NCBI GenBank assembly: GCA_023140095.1 | Contig: JAGLMJ010000008.1 | Coordinates: 1-22,235, forward strand | DNA from: Candidatus Omnitrophota bacterium | GTDB lineage: Bacteria > Omnitrophota > Koll11 > Zapsychrales > Zapsychraceae | Length of the DNA: 22,235 nucleotides | Direction: 5' to 3' | In this document: piece by piece, positions 6,712 to 15,027 of the stretch | Numbering within the stretch: position 1 is the stretch's first letter | Layout of the letters: each line of letters opens with the position of its first letter | Notes under the pieces: model-generated | What the model was told of the DNA's origin: nothing | The model's input: the letters and a program-made list of their open reading frames with translations, nothing else | The model's database searches: none | Made by a program: the position numbers and the translations under genes

Positions 6712-9129
6712 ATGTTTAATCGATTTACCGAAAGAGCCAGAAAAGTTATTGTTTATGCCAAAGAAGAAGCAAGACGGTTTAATCATGATTATATCGGAAC
6801 CGAACATTTGCTTTTAGGATTGGTCCGTGAAGGGGAAGGCGTTGCGGCTGCTGTTTTACAAAAACTGGGATTAGACCTAGAGACCATCCGGATCGAGGTC
6901 GAGAAGTTAGTTCAGCCCGGACCGCAAACGCAGGTTTTAGGGGACATCCCTTTTACGCCGCGTTCGAAAAAAGCGTTGGAACTTTCTGCGGAAGAGGCGC
7001 GTGCCTTGGGACATAATTACATCGGAACGGAGCATCTTCTTCTTGGATTGGTCAAAGAGGGTGAAGGGATGGCCTATCGCGTCCTTTTAAATCTCGGATT
7101 AGATCTTGGGAAATTACGGAATGAGGTCATGGAATTGTTGGGCTCCGGCATACCCGGATACGGGGGAGAGGAACAAACAAAATCCGACAAAACGCCGGCG
7201 ATCAATGCCTATGGGCGTAATCTTAACAAATTAGCGAAAGAAGGAAAATTAGATCCGGTTATTGGGCGCGAAGAGGAAATTCAGCGTATTCTTCAAATCT
7301 TAAGCCGGCGCACGAAAAATAATCCTGTTCTCTTAGGAGAAGCCGGTGTCGGTAAGACTGCGATCGTCGAGGGTTTAGCGCAGATGATCGTTGATGGAAA
7401 TATTCCTGAGATCCTCAGGGATAAAAGCATCGTTGTCCTTGATCTGGCGCTTATGATCGCGGGAACGAAATACCGCGGGCAGTTTGAAGAGCGTATTAAG
7501 GCGATCATGGATGAGATCAAGAGGTCCGGACAGATCATTTTATTTATTGACGAGTTACACACGCTTGTCGGTGCCGGTGCGGCCGAAGGCGCGATCGATG
7601 CGGCGAATATCCTAAAGCCGGCGTTGGCCCGAGGAGAGATCCAATGCATCGGGGCGACGACGCTTGATGAATATCGCAAGCATATCGAAAAAGATGCCGC
7701 GCTGGAGCGAAGGTTCCAGACGATCACGGTTGATCCGCCTTCGATCGATGAGGCCATTTTGATCTTAAAAGGCCTTCGCGATAAATATGAAGCGCATCAT
7801 CGCGTGAAGTTTTCTGACGAGTCCTTAGATGCCGCGGTCCGTCTTTCCGAGCGCTATATTTCCGGACGGGCCTTACCCGATAAGGCTGTCGATATTCTTG
7901 ATGAAGCCGGAGCTCAAGCGCGCCTTAAGGCTATGGTCGCCCCTCCGGATGTGAAAGAGTTGGAAGTTGAGATCGAGAAGCTAAAGACGGAAAAGGAAGA
8001 GCACATCAAGAGCCAGGATTTTGAGAAAGCGGCAAAGATGAGGGACCTTGAACGGGAAAAAAGGAAGAAACTTGAAGATGTCAAAAATGAATGGTCTAAA
8101 GAAAGAGACAAAGTTACTCTGACGTTGGGCTATGAAGAAATGGCCCGTATTGTCTCGCAATGGACTAAGGTTCCGTTGGCCCGCTTAGAGCAGGAGGAAA
8201 GCCAAAAGCTGCTCAAAATGGAAGATAAAATGAAACGCTTAGTTGTCGGACAGGAAGAGGCGATCAATGCGATCGCGCGTGCCGTTCGCCGTTCACGCGC
8301 CGGGATCAAGGATCCTCGTCGGCCGATCGGATCTTTTGTCTTTTTGGGGCCTACTGGTGTCGGAAAAACTCTTTTAGCGCAAGTGTTGGCTGAGTTTATG
8401 TTCGGCAGCAAAGACGCTCTTATTCAGATCGATATGTCCGAATATATGGATAAATTCAATGTTTCCCGATTGATCGGCGCGCCACCCGGATATGTCGGAT
8501 ATGAAGAAGGCGGGCAATTAACGGAGAAGGTGCGGCGGAAACCCTATTCAGTGGTTTTGCTGGATGAGATCGAAAAGGCCCACCAAGACGTTTTTAATCT
8601 TCTTCTGCAGGTTTTTGAGGAAGGACGGCTGACGGATAGTTTAGGGAGGAAGATCGACTTTCGCAATACGATCATTCTTATGACATCTAACGTTGGCGCG
8701 GAAATGTTGCGCAAACAAGGATCGTTAGGGTTTATTGCTCCTAAAGAAAGCGCAACTTACGAAGACATGAAAGAGCGTCTTCTTGAAGAGGTTAAAAAGA
8801 CGTTCAAGCCCGAATTCTTGAACCGTGTTGATGACATCATTGTCTTTAGGTCTCTAACACGAGAGAACCTTTATGATATTGTTCAGCTAGAGATCAATGG
8901 CGTGGTCGGCCGGTTAAAAGAAAAAGACATTGATATCGAGCTTTCGAAGGATGCCATTGAACTTCTTGTCGAGAAAGGATTTGATCTGGTCTATGGGGCC
9001 AGGCCGCTTAAGCGGACCATTCAGCGGCTTTTAGAAGATCCGTTAGCCGAAGATATCATCGGCGGGAACTTTAAAGGGAGCCGCAAGATCAAGGTTGACC
9101 GGAAGGGCGATGCCTTGACCTTTAAGTAA
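6712..9129 (+). CDS. clpC: ClpC, AAA+ protein unfoldase of the Clp protease
   Basis: Hexameric double-ring ATPase that unfolds substrates and feeds them to ClpP. The 805 residues are full length for ClpC. In order: two Clp_N repeats (about 1-70 and 77-145, each with [17 protein letters not shown] sequence), AAA D1 with Walker A GEAGVGKT (209-216), Walker B ILFIDE (276-281) and arginine fingers near LERRFQ (331-336), a middle domain with a UVR motif ([14 protein letters not shown], 434-447), and AAA D2 with Walker A GPTGVGKT (546-553) and Walker B VVLLDE (614-619). LGF at 672-674 is placed as the ClpP-docking tripeptide of the family. The C-terminal ClpB_D2-small domain is intact. The UVR motif together with McsA and McsB upstream identifies ClpC rather than ClpA or ClpB. 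No clpP lies in the window. Confidence 0.97.
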   Translation: MFNRFTERARKVIVYAKEEARRFNHDYIGTEHLLLGLVREGEGVAAAVLQKLGLDLETIRIEVEKLVQPGPQTQVLGDIPFTPRSKKALELSAEEARALGHNYIGTEHLLLGLVKEGEGMAYRVLLNLGLDLGKLRNEVMELLGSGIPGYGGEEQTKSDKTPAINAYGRNLNKLAKEGKLDPVIGREEEIQRILQILSRRTKNNPVLLGEAGVGKTAIVEGLAQMIVDGNIPEILRDKSIVVLDLALMIAGTKYRGQFEERIKAIMDEIKRSGQIILFIDELHTLVGAGAAEGAIDAANILKPALARGEIQCIGATTLDEYRKHIEKDAALERRFQTITVDPPSIDEAILILKGLRDKYEAHHRVKFSDESLDAAVRLSERYISGRALPDKAVDILDEAGAQARLKAMVAPPDVKELEVEIEKLKTEKEEHIKSQDFEKAAKMRDLEREKRKKLEDVKNEWSKERDKVTLTLGYEEMARIVSQWTKVPLARLEQEESQKLLKMEDKMKRLVVGQEEAINAIARAVRRSRAGIKDPRRPIGSFVFLGPTGVGKTLLAQVLAEFMFGSKDALIQIDMSEYMDKFNVSRLIGAPPGYVGYEEGGQLTEKVRRKPYSVVLLDEIEKAHQDVFNLLLQVFEEGRLTDSLGRKIDFRNTIILMTSNVGAEMLRKQGSLGFIAPKESATYEDMKERLLEEVKKTFKPEFLNRVDDIIVFRSLTRENLYDIVQLEINGVVGRLKEKDIDIELSKDAIELLVEKGFDLVYGARPLKRTIQRLLEDPLAEDIIGGNFKGSRKIKVDRKGDALTFK

Positions 9130-9141
9130 TTTTTATTCGGG

Positions 9142-9173
9142 AGAAGCGTAGCTGTTATTAATGGCACGCTTCT
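9142..9173 (+). other. Hairpin in the clpC-AsmA-like gap
   Basis: AGAAGCGT at 9142-9149 and ACGCTTCT at 9166-9173 form a perfect 8-bp stem with a 16-base loop, 13 bases after the clpC stop. No T-run follows, so it is not a standard intrinsic terminator. It could weaken read-through, stabilise an mRNA end or be processed; that role is inferred only. Confidence 0.45.
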
Positions 9174-9195
9174 ATCTGATGTTTCGAAAGGATCC

Positions 9196-10188
9196 ATGAA
9201 GTTTTTTAAGGTCTTTCTTCTAGTTTTTCTTGCTGCCTTTATACCGGAACTTGTCTTTGCCGAGAAGGTATTTTTCTTTGAAGGGCAGGCCGATCTCTCA
9301 AGGAATGAGTTTAACATTGTCTTGGACCTCAATGAGGGGAATTCGATAACGGCTAAAGCGACGAGGATGTCAGAGACGAACTATTGCCTTTCATTAGATG
9401 TCGACCATCTTAAGACCCCGGTCTTTGATCTTATAAGTAAAATAGAAAGCTCTGTTGATCTGGTTAAGGGAGAAAACGGCGGGGATCATCTCTTTGATGT
9501 TGCTCTGAGGGGAAAGATCTGGAGCCAATATTCATTGGTTGATTTTAAGCCGATCAATGAACTTTCCGGCCGTTTTGAGATCAAAGATAAAAGGCTGCAT
9601 GTTATGGCATTATCGGTCGGGAACCTTACCGGTGAAGGATATCTTGATCTGGGTGTTCCTTACAACTTGGATGTCGCCATTAATTTATTGGGTGTCGACA
9701 TGCAGGATTTCCTTAATTTTTGGGGTTCTGGTAAAAATTACGAATCTTCCGGGGATGTCTTCGGCGAAATTAAAGCTTCCGGATCTCTCGACCGTCTTGT
9801 GCTTAAAGGGAGCCTCAAGAGCAGGGATGGGTTTGTTCAAGAGTTAGACTATAATGCCATTGTGTTGAACATCGAAGGGATTTACCCGTTCATGCAGATC
9901 GCTCATTCCACTGTTTCAAAGGCGGATGGTGTTAGTTTTTCTTTGGACGGGCCGTTTGATCTAAGCGATAAAACGAATTTCAAGAAGCAAATAAAAGCGC
10001 TGACACTAGCCCCATTGGTCAGTGATTCCGGATCAGAACTGGAATGGACGATCAAGCGTCTTAAGCCCGAAGATTCCGGAATAACGGAGTTTAAATATCA
10101 TTTAAAAAAAGGGAATGCGCTGGGGATCGGGCCGTCGGCAGGGGGTGAGATCGACATGCTTGGTATCGAGCGAACACGCAAATTTTAA
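9196..10188 (+). CDS. Secreted AsmA/TamB-like protein upstream of the Mla genes
   Basis: I do not recognise a named family with certainty. The 330-residue product starts with a clear signal peptide (MKFFKVFLLVFLAAF, probable cleavage after VFA at residue 22) and has no later membrane helix, so it should be periplasmic or outer-membrane associated. The rest is beta-rich with repeated short strands. The region around 130-190 (ELSGRFEIKDKRLHVMALSV, TGEGYLDLG, YNLDVAINLLGVDMQDFL) resembles the AsmA_2/DUF3971-type repeats of AsmA-like and TamB-like lipid-transfer proteins. A later segment has GDVFGEIKASGSLDRLVLKGSLKS-like sequence, also typical of that superfamily. It ends 14 bases before mlaE, which suggests a role in lipid transport between membranes. 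AAAGGA lies only three bases from the ATG. The AsmA-like assignment is a judgement by eye. Confidence 0.6.
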   Translation: MKFFKVFLLVFLAAFIPELVFAEKVFFFEGQADLSRNEFNIVLDLNEGNSITAKATRMSETNYCLSLDVDHLKTPVFDLISKIESSVDLVKGENGGDHLFDVALRGKIWSQYSLVDFKPINELSGRFEIKDKRLHVMALSVGNLTGEGYLDLGVPYNLDVAINLLGVDMQDFLNFWGSGKNYESSGDVFGEIKASGSLDRLVLKGSLKSRDGFVQELDYNAIVLNIEGIYPFMQIAHSTVSKADGVSFSLDGPFDLSDKTNFKKQIKALTLAPLVSDSGSELEWTIKRLKPEDSGITEFKYHLKKGNALGIGPSAGGEIDMLGIERTRKF

Positions 10189-10202
10189 ACGGGATCTCTT
10201 AT

Positions 10203-10991
10203 ATGCTTACGAATATCGTTTTTTATTCTGGGAATATCATCTTCCGTTTCATTAGATATGTGGGGGAGCTTACGCTACTCTTTGGCAGGACGCTGTATCA
10301 TATTTTTACACCGCCTTTTAAGATGTACCGGGTGTTGAGCCAGGCAAAGCGGATCGGCCCGGGGAGTTTTTTGATCGCAGCGCTGGTAGCGTTCTTTATC
10401 GGAATGATCATGGCGCTGCAGATGGCCTATCTTATGCTTGAGATGTCAGCCGAGATTTATATTCCATCTGTAGTGGCGGTTTCTTTGACAAGGGAGTTGG
10501 CTCCTGTTTTGACGGCATTGATCGTTGCCGGGCGTATTGGAGCAGGGATCACAGCTGAAATCGGGTCCATGACCGTTACCGAACAAGTGGATGCGCTGCG
10601 GGCCTTTGCGGTCAATCCGGTGAAGTATCTGGTGGTCCCGAGGTTTTTAGGGCTGGTCATTATGCTGCCGATCTTAACGGTCTTTGCCGATCTCGTCGGG
10701 ATAATGGGGGGCTTCGTCATTTGCGTCTACAAGCTGTACATAAGCCCGACATTGTATTTTACGATGGTCACGGAAGCCTTGACGGTTAAAGATATTGTGA
10801 CAGGCTTGACGAAGACGGTCTGCTTCGGGGCGATCATTGCTTTGGTCGGCTGTCATCAGGGACTCAACGTTCAAAGCGGCGCTGAAGGAGTGGGGAGGTC
10901 GACAACGACCGCGGTGGTGATCTCATTTATTCTGATCATTATAGCGGATTGTTTCTTCACGACGCTATTCTATTTTATTTTACGGATATAA
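10203..10991 (+). CDS. mlaE: MlaE-family ABC transporter permease
   Basis: Inner-membrane permease of the Mla phospholipid transport system. The 262 residues show the MlaE layout: an amphipathic N-terminal part, then about five membrane segments (about 54-78, 88-109, 145-170, 200-216, 235-260). Hallmarks are RELAPVLTALIVAGRIGAG (97-115), the following ITAEIGSMTVTEQVDALRA (116-134), and GCHQGLNVQSGAEGVGRSTT (216-235). These contact the MlaF ATPase and are highly conserved. It precedes mlaF with three bases between stop and ATG. The direction of lipid flow cannot be read from the sequence; E. coli work has argued for retrograde transport, and other lineages may differ. Confidence 0.95.
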   Translation: MLTNIVFYSGNIIFRFIRYVGELTLLFGRTLYHIFTPPFKMYRVLSQAKRIGPGSFLIAALVAFFIGMIMALQMAYLMLEMSAEIYIPSVVAVSLTRELAPVLTALIVAGRIGAGITAEIGSMTVTEQVDALRAFAVNPVKYLVVPRFLGLVIMLPILTVFADLVGIMGGFVICVYKLYISPTLYFTMVTEALTVKDIVTGLTKTVCFGAIIALVGCHQGLNVQSGAEGVGRSTTTAVVISFILIIIADCFFTTLFYFILRI

Positions 10992-10994
10992 GCG

Positions 10995-11768
10995 ATGATC
11001 GAGATCAAAGATCTATGTAAAACATTCGGGGATAATATCGTTCTTAAGGACCTGACGTTGACGATTAACGACGGGGAAACGAAAGTTGTTATCGGACGTT
11101 CCGGTGTTGGAAAAAGTGTTTTCTTAAAGAATATTGTCGGCATCTTGAGGCCGGATTCCGGTTCGATCAAGATCAACGGGCAAGAGGCCACGGAATTTTC
11201 CGAAAGAGAATATAATAAATTCCGCATGGAAATGGGGATGGTCTTCCAAGGCGGCGCCCTTTTTGATTCGCTCAATGTCGCGGAGAACGTTTCGTTCGTT
11301 CTTGACGAATTCATGCAGTTGGATAAAAAGACGGTACGGGAAAGAGTTGAAGAATCTTTAGGCCTGGTCGGCCTTCAGGGCATCGAAACGATGATGCCTT
11401 CCGAATTAAGCGGGGGGATGAAAAAAAGAGTAAGCCTGGCGCGCGCGTTGTGCATGAAGCCGCAAATGATCTTTTATGATGAGCCGACGACCGGGGTAGA
11501 CCCGATCACGGCTGATGCGATCAATAATTTGATCATTGATCTCGGCCATAAATTGCAGGTCACCTCGATCGTTGTTACGCATGATATGAATTCTGCCTAC
11601 AAGGTGGCGGATTCCATTGCGATGTTCTATCACGGGAGGGTGATTGCTGAAGGGGGACCCGACGAGATACGCAATACGCGGCATCCTGTGGTCAAGCAGT
11701 TTATCCATGGCGAGGCGCATGGGCCGATCACAGATAATGAAAGTTTGATCTACGGACATTCGCATTAA
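10995..11768 (+). CDS. mlaF: MlaF-family ABC transporter ATPase
   Basis: Cytoplasmic ATPase partner of MlaE. The 257 residues contain Walker A GRSGVGKSV (34-42), Q-loop in VFQGGALFDSLNVAENV (83-99), signature LSGGM (138-142), Walker B MIFYDE (158-163) with PTTGVDP, and the switch His at 196. GGALFDSLNVAENVSF and SGGMKKRVSLARAL are specific marks of the MlaF/TTG2A group. The tail after about 240 (AHGPITDNE) is short and polar, like the C-terminal extension that contacts the neighbouring subunit in MlaF. A 10-bp-stem hairpin covers the stop codon. mlaB is not visible nearby, so this is an Mla-EFD set without the STAS-domain subunit. Confidence 0.95.
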   Translation: MIEIKDLCKTFGDNIVLKDLTLTINDGETKVVIGRSGVGKSVFLKNIVGILRPDSGSIKINGQEATEFSEREYNKFRMEMGMVFQGGALFDSLNVAENVSFVLDEFMQLDKKTVRERVEESLGLVGLQGIETMMPSELSGGMKKRVSLARALCMKPQMIFYDEPTTGVDPITADAINNLIIDLGHKLQVTSIVVTHDMNSAYKVADSIAMFYHGRVIAEGGPDEIRNTRHPVVKQFIHGEAHGPITDNESLIYGHSH

Positions 11769-11776
11769 TGTCCGTA
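11751..11776 (+). other. Perfect 10-bp hairpin over the mlaF stop codon
   Basis: TACGGACATT at 11751-11760 is exactly complementary to AATGTCCGTA at 11767-11776, with the six-base loop CGCATT. The stem includes the last sense codons and the TAA (11766-11768). No T-run follows. It may partially separate mlaEF from mlaD translation or protect the upstream mRNA end; this is inference. Confidence 0.6.
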
Positions 11777-11845
11777 AGCAGCGTGGTTGTCACAAAGAAT
11801 TTGCACTTTTGGTTATTATCGACACATTAACCGGGGGATTAAAGT

Positions 11846-12580
11846 ATGCCAAAAGAATCCAATCTTGAATTTAAAGTCGGCCTGTTCATGCTGGTCGCCA
11901 TGGCTGCGCTGGCAATGTTCATTTTTTCGGTCAGCGATTCATCTGTTTTGAAGAAAGGAAAATCTTTACGGGTTATTTTCGGATTTGCCAACGGTCTTAA
12001 GAGAAATGCGCCTGTACGGATCGCCGGTGTTGATGAAGGACTGGTAAAAAATGTTAAATTATTTTTTGATCGAACAGACAGTAAAACTAAAGTTGAAGTG
12101 GAACTTTGGATCGGAGAAGATACCATGGTTCCCAGAGATTCGGTCATAACGGTCAATCAATTGGGAATGATGGGTGAAAAGTATATCGAGATCTTCCCGG
12201 GGAAAGACACTCAAAGTTTCTTTGAAGCGAAGCAAGTAGTTATCGGAAAAGATCCCATTGCTCAAGAGGCAATTTCTGAGCGTGTCATGGAAGTATCTAA
12301 CAAGCTGGAAAGCGCTATTGGCGGGGTTAATCGATTGATCACGAACGAAAAGAATGTTGATTCAGTCGGAACGACACTGGAGAATTTAAGTTCATTAATC
12401 GGAAGCCTTGATGATATTGTCCTTGATATGAAAGAAGGCAAAGGGACGGTTGGGCGATTATTGTATGACGAGCGTCTTTATGATGACCTGCAAGGGTTAA
12501 CGGCTGATCTCAAAGAGCATCCTTGGAAGTTATTATACCGACCTAAGCAAAGTAAAAGAGATAAGGAAGATGGAGGATAG
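11846..12580 (+). CDS. mlaD: MlaD-family MCE-domain protein
   Basis: Membrane-anchored lipid-binding subunit that forms a hexameric ring on MlaE. The 244 residues show an N-terminal membrane helix (about 11-29), an MCE domain (about 38-118) with GFANGLKRNAPVRIAGVDEG and a conserved MGEKYIEIFPG end, and then a helical tail. The tail carries GKGTVGRLLYDERLYDDL and DLKEHPWKLLYRPK, a motif common at the end of MCE proteins in many phyla. The tail is longer than in E. coli MlaD (183 residues) and may extend into the periplasm. GGGGGA seven bases before the ATG gives a good ribosome site. A 77-base gap with a hairpin separates it from mlaF. Confidence 0.93.
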   Translation: MPKESNLEFKVGLFMLVAMAALAMFIFSVSDSSVLKKGKSLRVIFGFANGLKRNAPVRIAGVDEGLVKNVKLFFDRTDSKTKVEVELWIGEDTMVPRDSVITVNQLGMMGEKYIEIFPGKDTQSFFEAKQVVIGKDPIAQEAISERVMEVSNKLESAIGGVNRLITNEKNVDSVGTTLENLSSLIGSLDDIVLDMKEGKGTVGRLLYDERLYDDLQGLTADLKEHPWKLLYRPKQSKRDKEDGG

Positions 12581-12661
12581 AGGGAAAAAACCGGAATTTT
12601 TTAAGGATTGAGCAGCTGCCATTTTCAATTTTCTGTCCTCTATTTTCGATAAAGATATAAT

Positions 12662-14026
12662 ATGATGAAAACAAAAACATTATTTGTCTGCCAAAATTGC
12701 GGGGCTCAATCTCCGCGGTGGGCCGGAAGATGCTCTGGGTGTGATAGCTGGAATTCGTTAGTCGAGGAAACAACGGCCCCTTTGACGGATAAACGCAACA
12801 GGGTTACTTTAAAAGAGGCCCCGGTTCTCCTGATGGATGTTTTAACCGGGGAAGAGAAGAGATATACGACAGAGATCAGGGAGTTCGACGGAGTCATGGG
12901 GGGGGGGATCGTTCCCGGTGCGGTTACGTTGATCGGCGGCGATCCAGGCATTGGCAAATCGACATTATCTTTGCAGGTCGGATGCGCTTTAAGTGAAAAG
13001 GGATTGAAAGTTCTTTATGTCAGCGGGGAGGAATCTGTTAAGCAGACGCGCATGCGCGCCGGGCGTTTAAGTACAAAGGAAAACAGGTCGCTGTATATCG
13101 TTAATCAAGTGAACCTGGAGGATATTATCGGCTACATCAATAAAATGAAACCTGATGTGGTCGTTGTTGATTCGGTCCAGGTGATCTATAGCCCTGAGAT
13201 CTCTTCTTCGCCGGGAAGCGTCAGTCAGGTCAGAGAATGTTCAGCGGTGTTAACGCATTTAGTAAAATCTAAAGGGATCTCTTTGTTTCTCATCGGGCAT
13301 GTTACAAAGGATGGAATGTTAGCGGGCCCAAGGGTTTTGGAACATATTGTTGATACGGTTCTTTATTTCGAAGGTGAACGATACTCCACTTACCGTGTTT
13401 TACGGGCCACCAAGAATCGTTTTGGCTCGACGAATGAAATCGGGGTTTTTGAAATGACCTCCGCCGGATTAGGAGAAGTCCTTAATCCATCCGAGATTTT
13501 TTTATCTGAGCGGCCCCATAATGCGTCGGGGTCTGTGGTCGTGCCGGTCATGGAAGGGACGAGGCCGTTTCTGGTAGAAATTCAAGGGCTGGTCAGCCGC
13601 TCTAGCTTTAGCATGGTTCGTCAAAAGGCGCAAGGTTTTGATGCGAACCGTTTATCCTTGTTGGTCGCTGTTCTTGAGAAAAGATTGGGCCTGAACTTGC
13701 AGGATAAAGATATTTTCTTAAATGTGGTCGGAGGGGTGAAGGTCATGGACCCTGCCGCGGATCTAGCTGTTGAGGTGGCTTTAGCTTCGGCCCTTTTAGA
13801 CAAGCCGGTTGCTTTCGATACGGTTATTTTAGGTGAAGTCGGGCTCTCATCGGAAGTCCGCAGCGTCAGTCAGCTAGCGATACGCATTAACGAGGCCGAT
13901 AAACTTGGATTTAAGACATGTATCGCCCCAAAGAATAACCTGAAGATAAAAATGGACCTAAAAAGAAAAAATATCAACATCATCGGTGTGGAAACAGTTA
14001 AAGAAGCCTTAGCGGCCTTAGCATAG
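12662..14026 (+). CDS. radA: RadA/Sms, DNA repair and branch-migration ATPase
   Basis: RecA-like helicase that promotes branch migration during recombination. The 454 residues are full length: an N-terminal zinc finger C10/C13/C24/C27, RecA-like ATPase with Walker A GGDPGIGKST (92-101) and Walker B VVVVD (166-170), the RadA-specific KNRFG motif (251-255), and a Lon-protease-like C-terminal domain (about 290-430) with FDANRLSLLVAVLEKRLGL. The ATG at 12665 is an equally good start; no convincing Shine-Dalgarno decides. The Gly-Gly-Gly turn after VM (80-82) is encoded by a run of ten G bases (12898-12907), an unusual choice. In Bacillus radA follows clpC directly; here four lipid-transport genes lie between. 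Confidence 0.96.
   Translation: MMKTKTLFVCQNCGAQSPRWAGRCSGCDSWNSLVEETTAPLTDKRNRVTLKEAPVLLMDVLTGEEKRYTTEIREFDGVMGGGIVPGAVTLIGGDPGIGKSTLSLQVGCALSEKGLKVLYVSGEESVKQTRMRAGRLSTKENRSLYIVNQVNLEDIIGYINKMKPDVVVVDSVQVIYSPEISSSPGSVSQVRECSAVLTHLVKSKGISLFLIGHVTKDGMLAGPRVLEHIVDTVLYFEGERYSTYRVLRATKNRFGSTNEIGVFEMTSAGLGEVLNPSEIFLSERPHNASGSVVVPVMEGTRPFLVEIQGLVSRSSFSMVRQKAQGFDANRLSLLVAVLEKRLGLNLQDKDIFLNVVGGVKVMDPAADLAVEVALASALLDKPVAFDTVILGEVGLSSEVRSVSQLAIRINEADKLGFKTCIAPKNNLKIKMDLKRKNINIIGVETVKEALAALA
12898..12907 (+). repeat. G10 homopolymer inside radA
   Basis: Ten consecutive G bases encode Met-Gly-Gly-Gly (ATG GGG GGG GGG) in the conserved turn before the RadA Walker A motif. The frame is intact at this length. 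Such runs are prone to slippage in replication and to sequencing error; a one-base change would truncate RadA. Confidence 0.9.
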
Positions 14027-14038
14027 GGGGAGTAAAGC

Positions 14039-15016
14039 ATGACATTATTATTTGTTCGGATCTTTTTTCTCGTTTTAAGCGCTATCGTCGGGTACTATAT
14101 TGGAACGATCATTGAGCGGCCGATGTTGGGGCTCGAGATGGGCGCGTTAAGCGGTTTAGTGCTTATGTTTCTGGAGCAGCGTCTTCACCGTATTTCTTTA
14201 CGCGGTTTATCCAGCATGGTTTTCGGCCTTCTTTTAGGCGTTTTTATGGCCAAATTGATCTCTGATATTCTGGCATTGATCCCGCTAGACCCTTTCTTCC
14301 AATCGACTTCCCGTGTGATCTTGACGCTCATCTTTTCCTACTTGGGAACGGTTGTTGCGCTGCGGGGTAAGGATGAGTTCAATGTCATTATTCCTTATGT
14401 CCGGTTCCGACGGCAAGATGTCAGCGGAGGGTCTATTCTTTTGGACACAAGCGCGATCATTGATGGCCGCGTTGCGGATATTTGTAAAGCGAACTTTCTT
14501 ACGGGCCGCTTGGTTATTCCCCGATGTGTTTTAAAAGAGCTTCAGAAGATCTCGGACTCCGCGGATGATACTAAGCGTCAGCGCGGCCGTCGAGGAATGG
14601 AACTATTAAGAATGATGCAGACCGATCCGAAGATCCAGATCCATATTCATGAGGATGAATTAAGCGAAGAAAAAGAAGTGGACGCCAAGCTGATGAAATT
14701 GGCGAAAATATTGGATGCGAGAATATGCACGACTGATTTTAATTTAGGGCGCATAGCGGCTTTGCAGGGGATCGGGATCCTTAACATTCATGAGCTGGGC
14801 ACTGCCGTTAAGCCTGTGGTCTATACCGGCGAAATTTTAGAGTTAAAATTGATCCGGGAAGGAAAAGAGCCGGGGCAAGCGTTAGCGTATTTGGAGGACG
14901 GAACAATGGTTGTTGTCAGTGATGCGCGCGACCTGATCGGGAAGAAAGTCACCGCGCGTGTGACGTCTGTTTTACAAACGCAGACCGGAAAAATGATCTT
15001 TGCCAAATTATCTTAA
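14039..15016 (+). CDS. yacL: YacL-type membrane protein with PIN and TRAM domains
   Basis: A putative membrane-bound ribonuclease of unknown substrate. The 325 residues have four N-terminal membrane segments (about 4-24, 32-46, 57-79, 91-109), a PIN domain (about 132-255) with acidic residues D136, E167, D215 and D233 in the expected places, and a C-terminal TRAM domain (about 263-325), a likely RNA-binding fold. LLDTSAIIDGRVADI and DARICTTDFNLGRIA are strong YacL signatures. It lies 12 bases after radA with a GGGGGAG ribosome site, and ispD follows at once. This matches the Bacillus order radA-disA-yacL-ispD except that disA is missing. Confidence 0.93.
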   Translation: MTLLFVRIFFLVLSAIVGYYIGTIIERPMLGLEMGALSGLVLMFLEQRLHRISLRGLSSMVFGLLLGVFMAKLISDILALIPLDPFFQSTSRVILTLIFSYLGTVVALRGKDEFNVIIPYVRFRRQDVSGGSILLDTSAIIDGRVADICKANFLTGRLVIPRCVLKELQKISDSADDTKRQRGRRGMELLRMMQTDPKIQIHIHEDELSEEKEVDAKLMKLAKILDARICTTDFNLGRIAALQGIGILNIHELGTAVKPVVYTGEILELKLIREGKEPGQALAYLEDGTMVVVSDARDLIGKKVTARVTSVLQTQTGKMIFAKLS

Positions 15017-15022
15017 AGGTGA
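15015..15022 (+). promoter_or_regulatory. Ribosome binding site that decides the ispD start
   Basis: AAAGGTGA at 15015-15022 lies five bases before the GTG at 15028. An upstream in-frame GTG at 15019 falls inside this site and would have none of its own, so 15028 is preferred. Confidence 0.55.
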
Positions 15023-15027
15023 CTAGT

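Noticed and set aside
7293..7757. Minus-strand frame of 154 codons opposite clpC
   Set aside because: Ser/Ile/Arg-rich shadow of the conserved ClpC D1 region; no independent signal.
11787..11819. TTGTCA ... TATTAT as a promoter for mlaD
   Set aside because: Spacing is 21 bases; the alternative TATA-like hexamers are poor.
12633..12661. TATAAT at 12656-12661 as a promoter for radA
   Set aside because: It abuts the radA ATG and no -35 hexamer lies 16-18 bases upstream.
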